A DNA stretch of 20,571 nucleotides from Bacteroidales bacterium (GTDB taxonomy: Bacteria > Bacteroidota > Bacteroidia > Bacteroidales > WCHB1-69): positions 1 to 20,571 of the forward strand of contig JAEERB010000028.1 in the NCBI GenBank assembly GCA_016285615.1, written 5' to 3'. A program made the translations under genes and the position numbers. Positions 18,726 through 20,571 of this stretch are shown here, in pieces; within the stretch, counting starts at the first letter, position 1, and every line of letters begins with the position of its first letter. Below the pieces are notes generated by a model. It did not search any database. It was not told the origin of the DNA and saw only the letters and a program-made list of their open reading frames with translations.

Positions 18726-19007
18726 GGGTAAGATATGCACGGCTTACAGCCGTTGCAATGTCGCTGGGCGTAAATACGTTTGGCTTTCAGCCATCCGTAT
18801 GATGCTGTCCTTGTGGTGGGCTTTGATACACGCCGGCTGTAAGTCGGCGTGTATTTTTCCAGGACGATGCTCTGGGGTAAGATACATACGGCTTACAGCC
18901 GTTGCAATGGTGCAGGGCGTAAATACGTTTGGCTTTCAGCCATCCGTATGATGCTACCCTTGTGGTGGGCTTTGATATCCGCCGGCTGTAAGTCGGCGTG
19001 TATATGA
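18710..19007. repeat. Tandem duplication of a 149-bp REP-like unit
   Basis: Unit one is 18710-18858 and unit two 18859-19007. Over the first 144 positions I count about 11 differences (roughly 92 percent identity); only the last few bases diverge. Each unit carries AGGACGATGC-CTGG, ACGGCTTACAGCCGT, a TTGGCTTTCAGCCA palindrome and the CGCCGGCTGTAAGTCGGCG palindrome. Confidence 0.85.
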
Positions 19008-19039
19008 GCGGTGGGGCAACGCCTCACCGCGAAATGATG
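18980..19039. repeat. Exact 60-bp copy of the left REP-like module
   Basis: Identical to 17836-17895 at all 60 positions and in the same orientation, 1144 bp apart. It contains the CGCCGG/TCGGCG palindrome and the 10-bp GCGGTGGGGC-AAC stem-loop (19008-19030). Confidence 0.9.
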
Positions 19040-19070
19040 ATGCCGCCGCAAATTGGCGATATTGCCGCAT

Positions 19071-19096
19071 AATGGGTAACGCCCCACCGCGAAATG
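19071..19096. repeat. Degenerate third copy of the GCGGTGGGGC hairpin module
   Basis: GGGTAACGCCCCACCGCGAA resembles the 3' half of the stem-loop at 19008-19030 and is followed by the same GAAATG word, but the 5' stem arm is lost. It is the last recognisable element of the right cluster. Confidence 0.65.
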
Positions 19097-19331
19097 TAAT
19101 GCGTATATATGCGCAATATTTTTCCCATTAATATTTATCAAATTGTTAATAAAAAATAAAAATCATGAGGTGCTCACAATAGGATTATTGTTCAATTCCT
19201 CATTAGCGTATATGTAAACGGATGTGTTAAAAACATGTTGTTTACTATATTAAAATAAGGGTTTTGTTTGCTGTTTTTTTGTATCTTCGCGGCCGAAAAA
19301 GAAACTTTAAATAAAATAAAATAGAATTGTT
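19097..19331 (+). other. Leader region of the FG-GAP gene
   Basis: About 235 bp without a gene. It holds a two-stem hairpin at 19165-19203 (outer ATGAGG/CCTCAT, inner ACAATA-GGAT-TATTGT), an inverted pair GTAAAC (19214-19219)/GTTTAC (19240-19245) enclosing most of AACATGTT, and the -7 box. Confidence 0.6.
19282..19289 (+). promoter_or_regulatory. -7 box of the FG-GAP gene promoter
   Basis: TATCTTCG matches TAnnTTTG with one change and sits in the T-rich-then-GCGGC context common at Bacteroidales promoters. TTTG words lie upstream at 19263-19270, closer than the usual 19-21 nt. The predicted leader is about 36 nt, A-rich, without an SD. Confidence 0.65.
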
Positions 19332-20571
19332 ATGAGAAAATCATTCTTGTTGATTGTCTTATCGTTAATGATGTTGGGTGCTCAGGCACAAAATGTTTTC
19401 GATATGAAGTTGAAATGGTCATCGGGGGATTTGCGTGACGAAAATAATTGTATTCATGGTTTGTCTACACCTTTGGTAGCAGACCTTGACGGAGATGGAC
19501 TCCCTGAGGTTATAGGTGTTTGGTGTGTAAGTGAAATGACTGACCATTTTGCAGTTCCTGGTGGATATATTACTCACCATCTGGTAGTGTTGAATGGTAA
19601 AACAGGAGAAGTAAAATATAAAATTCAAACCCATAATTTCCAAACGATGGGTCAGACTGTTGCTATTGCCGATGTGAACAAGGATGGCAAGTGCGAAGTC
19701 TTTGTGGTAAGCATTGGTGGAAAGATCGGTGGCGGACGTTATGGTGACAAATATGTCTATTGCTACGATGGTAGCAAGGCCAACAGCGGTCCCGATGACT
19801 ATCTCTGGAAGAGCAAAGAACCGCTGGATTACATGTTTACGCCGATGGTGGCGGATATGAACAATGACGGTATTCCCGAATTGGTTTGTGGTAATACTGT
19901 TTTCAATGCCATTACTGGTACTTGTCTGATTAAAGGCGAGATGGCTACAACAGGTATGGGCTTCGGTGATCCACACCAAGTACACGGTAGTTGGAACACC
20001 TCCAAGCCCGGCAGCTTGGGCGAAGGCTATTATTTCTTCGCATTGGCCGATATTGATGGTGATAACACATTGGAAATTTGCGCAGGCAACACGGCCTACA
20101 AGGTTACCATCAATAACCCGATGGGTACTGCCGGCAATAGGTATGAGATTCTGAATCAATGTACAGCATCGTTGCCCTACAACGATATGTACGATGGACA
20201 GACGATGGTGCTCGACTTTGACAATGATGGTGACCTGGATGTATGCGTCTTGGGTATGCGCAAAGATGCGTTCAGCTCAGGTATTTTCTCAGGCGGGCAG
20301 AACCATATAGGTCTCTATGTTTGGGAAGGCCAAACTTCCGAAATGTTGGGATACTTTATCTGCGATCCTAAAACCTTCTCGCTGAGTGTGCCGTTTGCCG
20401 CCGACATCAATGGTGATGGCTTCCCGGAAATTATGGCCAATGGCTGGATTCTGGGGTATCACTGGCTGCAAAGTGAAAAATATATGGATATGATGCATGT
20501 GTTCCGATACAAGGAAGGTTATTCGTCAACGGCGAACAACACCAAAGCTCAAAATATAGAGGAGATTTTCA
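19332..20571 (+). CDS. Secreted FG-GAP/VCBS repeat protein, 3' end cut off
   Basis: At least 413 residues, open to the window edge. The N-terminus MRKSFLLIVLSLMMLGAQAQ is a signal peptide with probable cleavage after A19. At least six FG-GAP-like calcium-binding repeats follow: VADLDGDGLPEV (49-60), IADVNKDGKCEV, VADMNNDGIPEL, LADIDGDNTLEI, LDFDNDGDLDV and AADINGDGFPEI. These build an integrin-alpha-like beta-propeller, usually on surface or secreted proteins that bind glycan or protein. Catalytic domains or a T9SS sorting domain could lie in the missing C-terminus. It has its own promoter and lies just past the RAYT repeat cluster. Specific function not recognisable. Confidence 0.85.
   Translation, partial: MRKSFLLIVLSLMMLGAQAQNVFDMKLKWSSGDLRDENNCIHGLSTPLVADLDGDGLPEVIGVWCVSEMTDHFAVPGGYITHHLVVLNGKTGEVKYKIQTHNFQTMGQTVAIADVNKDGKCEVFVVSIGGKIGGGRYGDKYVYCYDGSKANSGPDDYLWKSKEPLDYMFTPMVADMNNDGIPELVCGNTVFNAITGTCLIKGEMATTGMGFGDPHQVHGSWNTSKPGSLGEGYYFFALADIDGDNTLEICAGNTAYKVTINNPMGTAGNRYEILNQCTASLPYNDMYDGQTMVLDFDNDGDLDVCVLGMRKDAFSSGIFSGGQNHIGLYVWEGQTSEMLGYFICDPKTFSLSVPFAADINGDGFPEIMANGWILGYHWLQSEKYMDMMHVFRYKEGYSSTANNTKAQNIEEIF

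Larger units (their letters stand above)
17773..19096. mobile_element. RAYT/REP locus: transposase gene inside palindromic repeat arrays
   Basis: The unit comprises the left repeat cluster (17773-17924), the Y1 transposase gene, an A/T-rich upstream region and the right repeat cluster (18629-19096). Both clusters share modules in the same orientation. The outer limits are where recognisable repeats end; no target-site duplication could be identified. Confidence 0.7.

Noticed and set aside
18679..18951. 90-codon open frame on the plus strand inside the right repeat cluster
   Set aside because: It is a read-through of the tandem palindromic repeats and repeats itself in a shifted form; such frames are often misannotated as small hypothetical proteins.
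18690..19096. CRISPR array
   Set aside because: Repeats are long, palindromic and directly abutting, with no regular unique spacers and no cas genes nearby.
19419..20159. 246-codon open frame on the minus strand
   Set aside because: Antisense shadow of the FG-GAP gene, whose calcium-binding repeats are unmistakable on the plus strand.

Overview
The window looks like the chromosome of a Bacteroidales bacterium, most likely Prevotella or a close relative. The grounds are: Bacteroidetes-type -7 promoter boxes (TAnnTTTG), A/T-rich start regions with few Shine-Dalgarno sequences, a DUF2723/GT117 membrane protein, an HlpA-like glycosyltransferase, and a dcw cell-wall cluster with a Bacteroidetes-style FtsL and a PASTA-bearing FtsI. 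The genus is inferred from protein resemblance; no search was run.

Layout. (1) 1-8252, minus strand: two gene sets. UXS (UDP-glucuronate decarboxylase), a Uup-type ABC-F ATPase and a secreted BNR/sialidase-like protein are read from a promoter near 8343. A 1199-residue GT117 membrane protein and an HlpA-like glycosyltransferase (cut by the window edge) are read from a promoter near 4167. Most of these suggest surface-glycan work. (2) 8253-8781: an A/T-rich divergent intergenic region with 10-nt-phased GGA/TCC boxes that are good candidates for MraZ operators. (3) 8782-16314, plus strand: the front half of the dcw cluster, mraZ-rsmH-ftsL-ftsI-murE-mraY. It ends in a 183-residue ORF that is only the C-terminal part of MurD with its active-site motifs altered. 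The usual ftsW-murG-murC-ftsQ-ftsA-ftsZ continuation is absent. (4) 16319-17643, minus strand: trmD and a class-I O-methyltransferase, tail to tail with the dcw genes and only 4 nt away. (5) 17773-19096: a RAYT-type (REP-associated, HUH/Y1) transposase gene embedded in palindromic repeats, including an exact 60-bp direct repeat on both sides, a 149-bp tandem duplication and a 15-bp inverted repeat bracketing the gene. (6) 19332 to the end, plus strand: a secreted FG-GAP/VCBS repeat protein, cut by the window edge.

How the parts fit together. The dcw genes supply lipid-linked peptidoglycan precursor (MurE, MraY) and division machinery (FtsL, FtsI), with MraZ as probable self-regulator. The most unusual items are the orphan MurD C-terminal domain where the cluster breaks, and the self-contained RAYT/REP locus between the methyltransferase and the FG-GAP gene.
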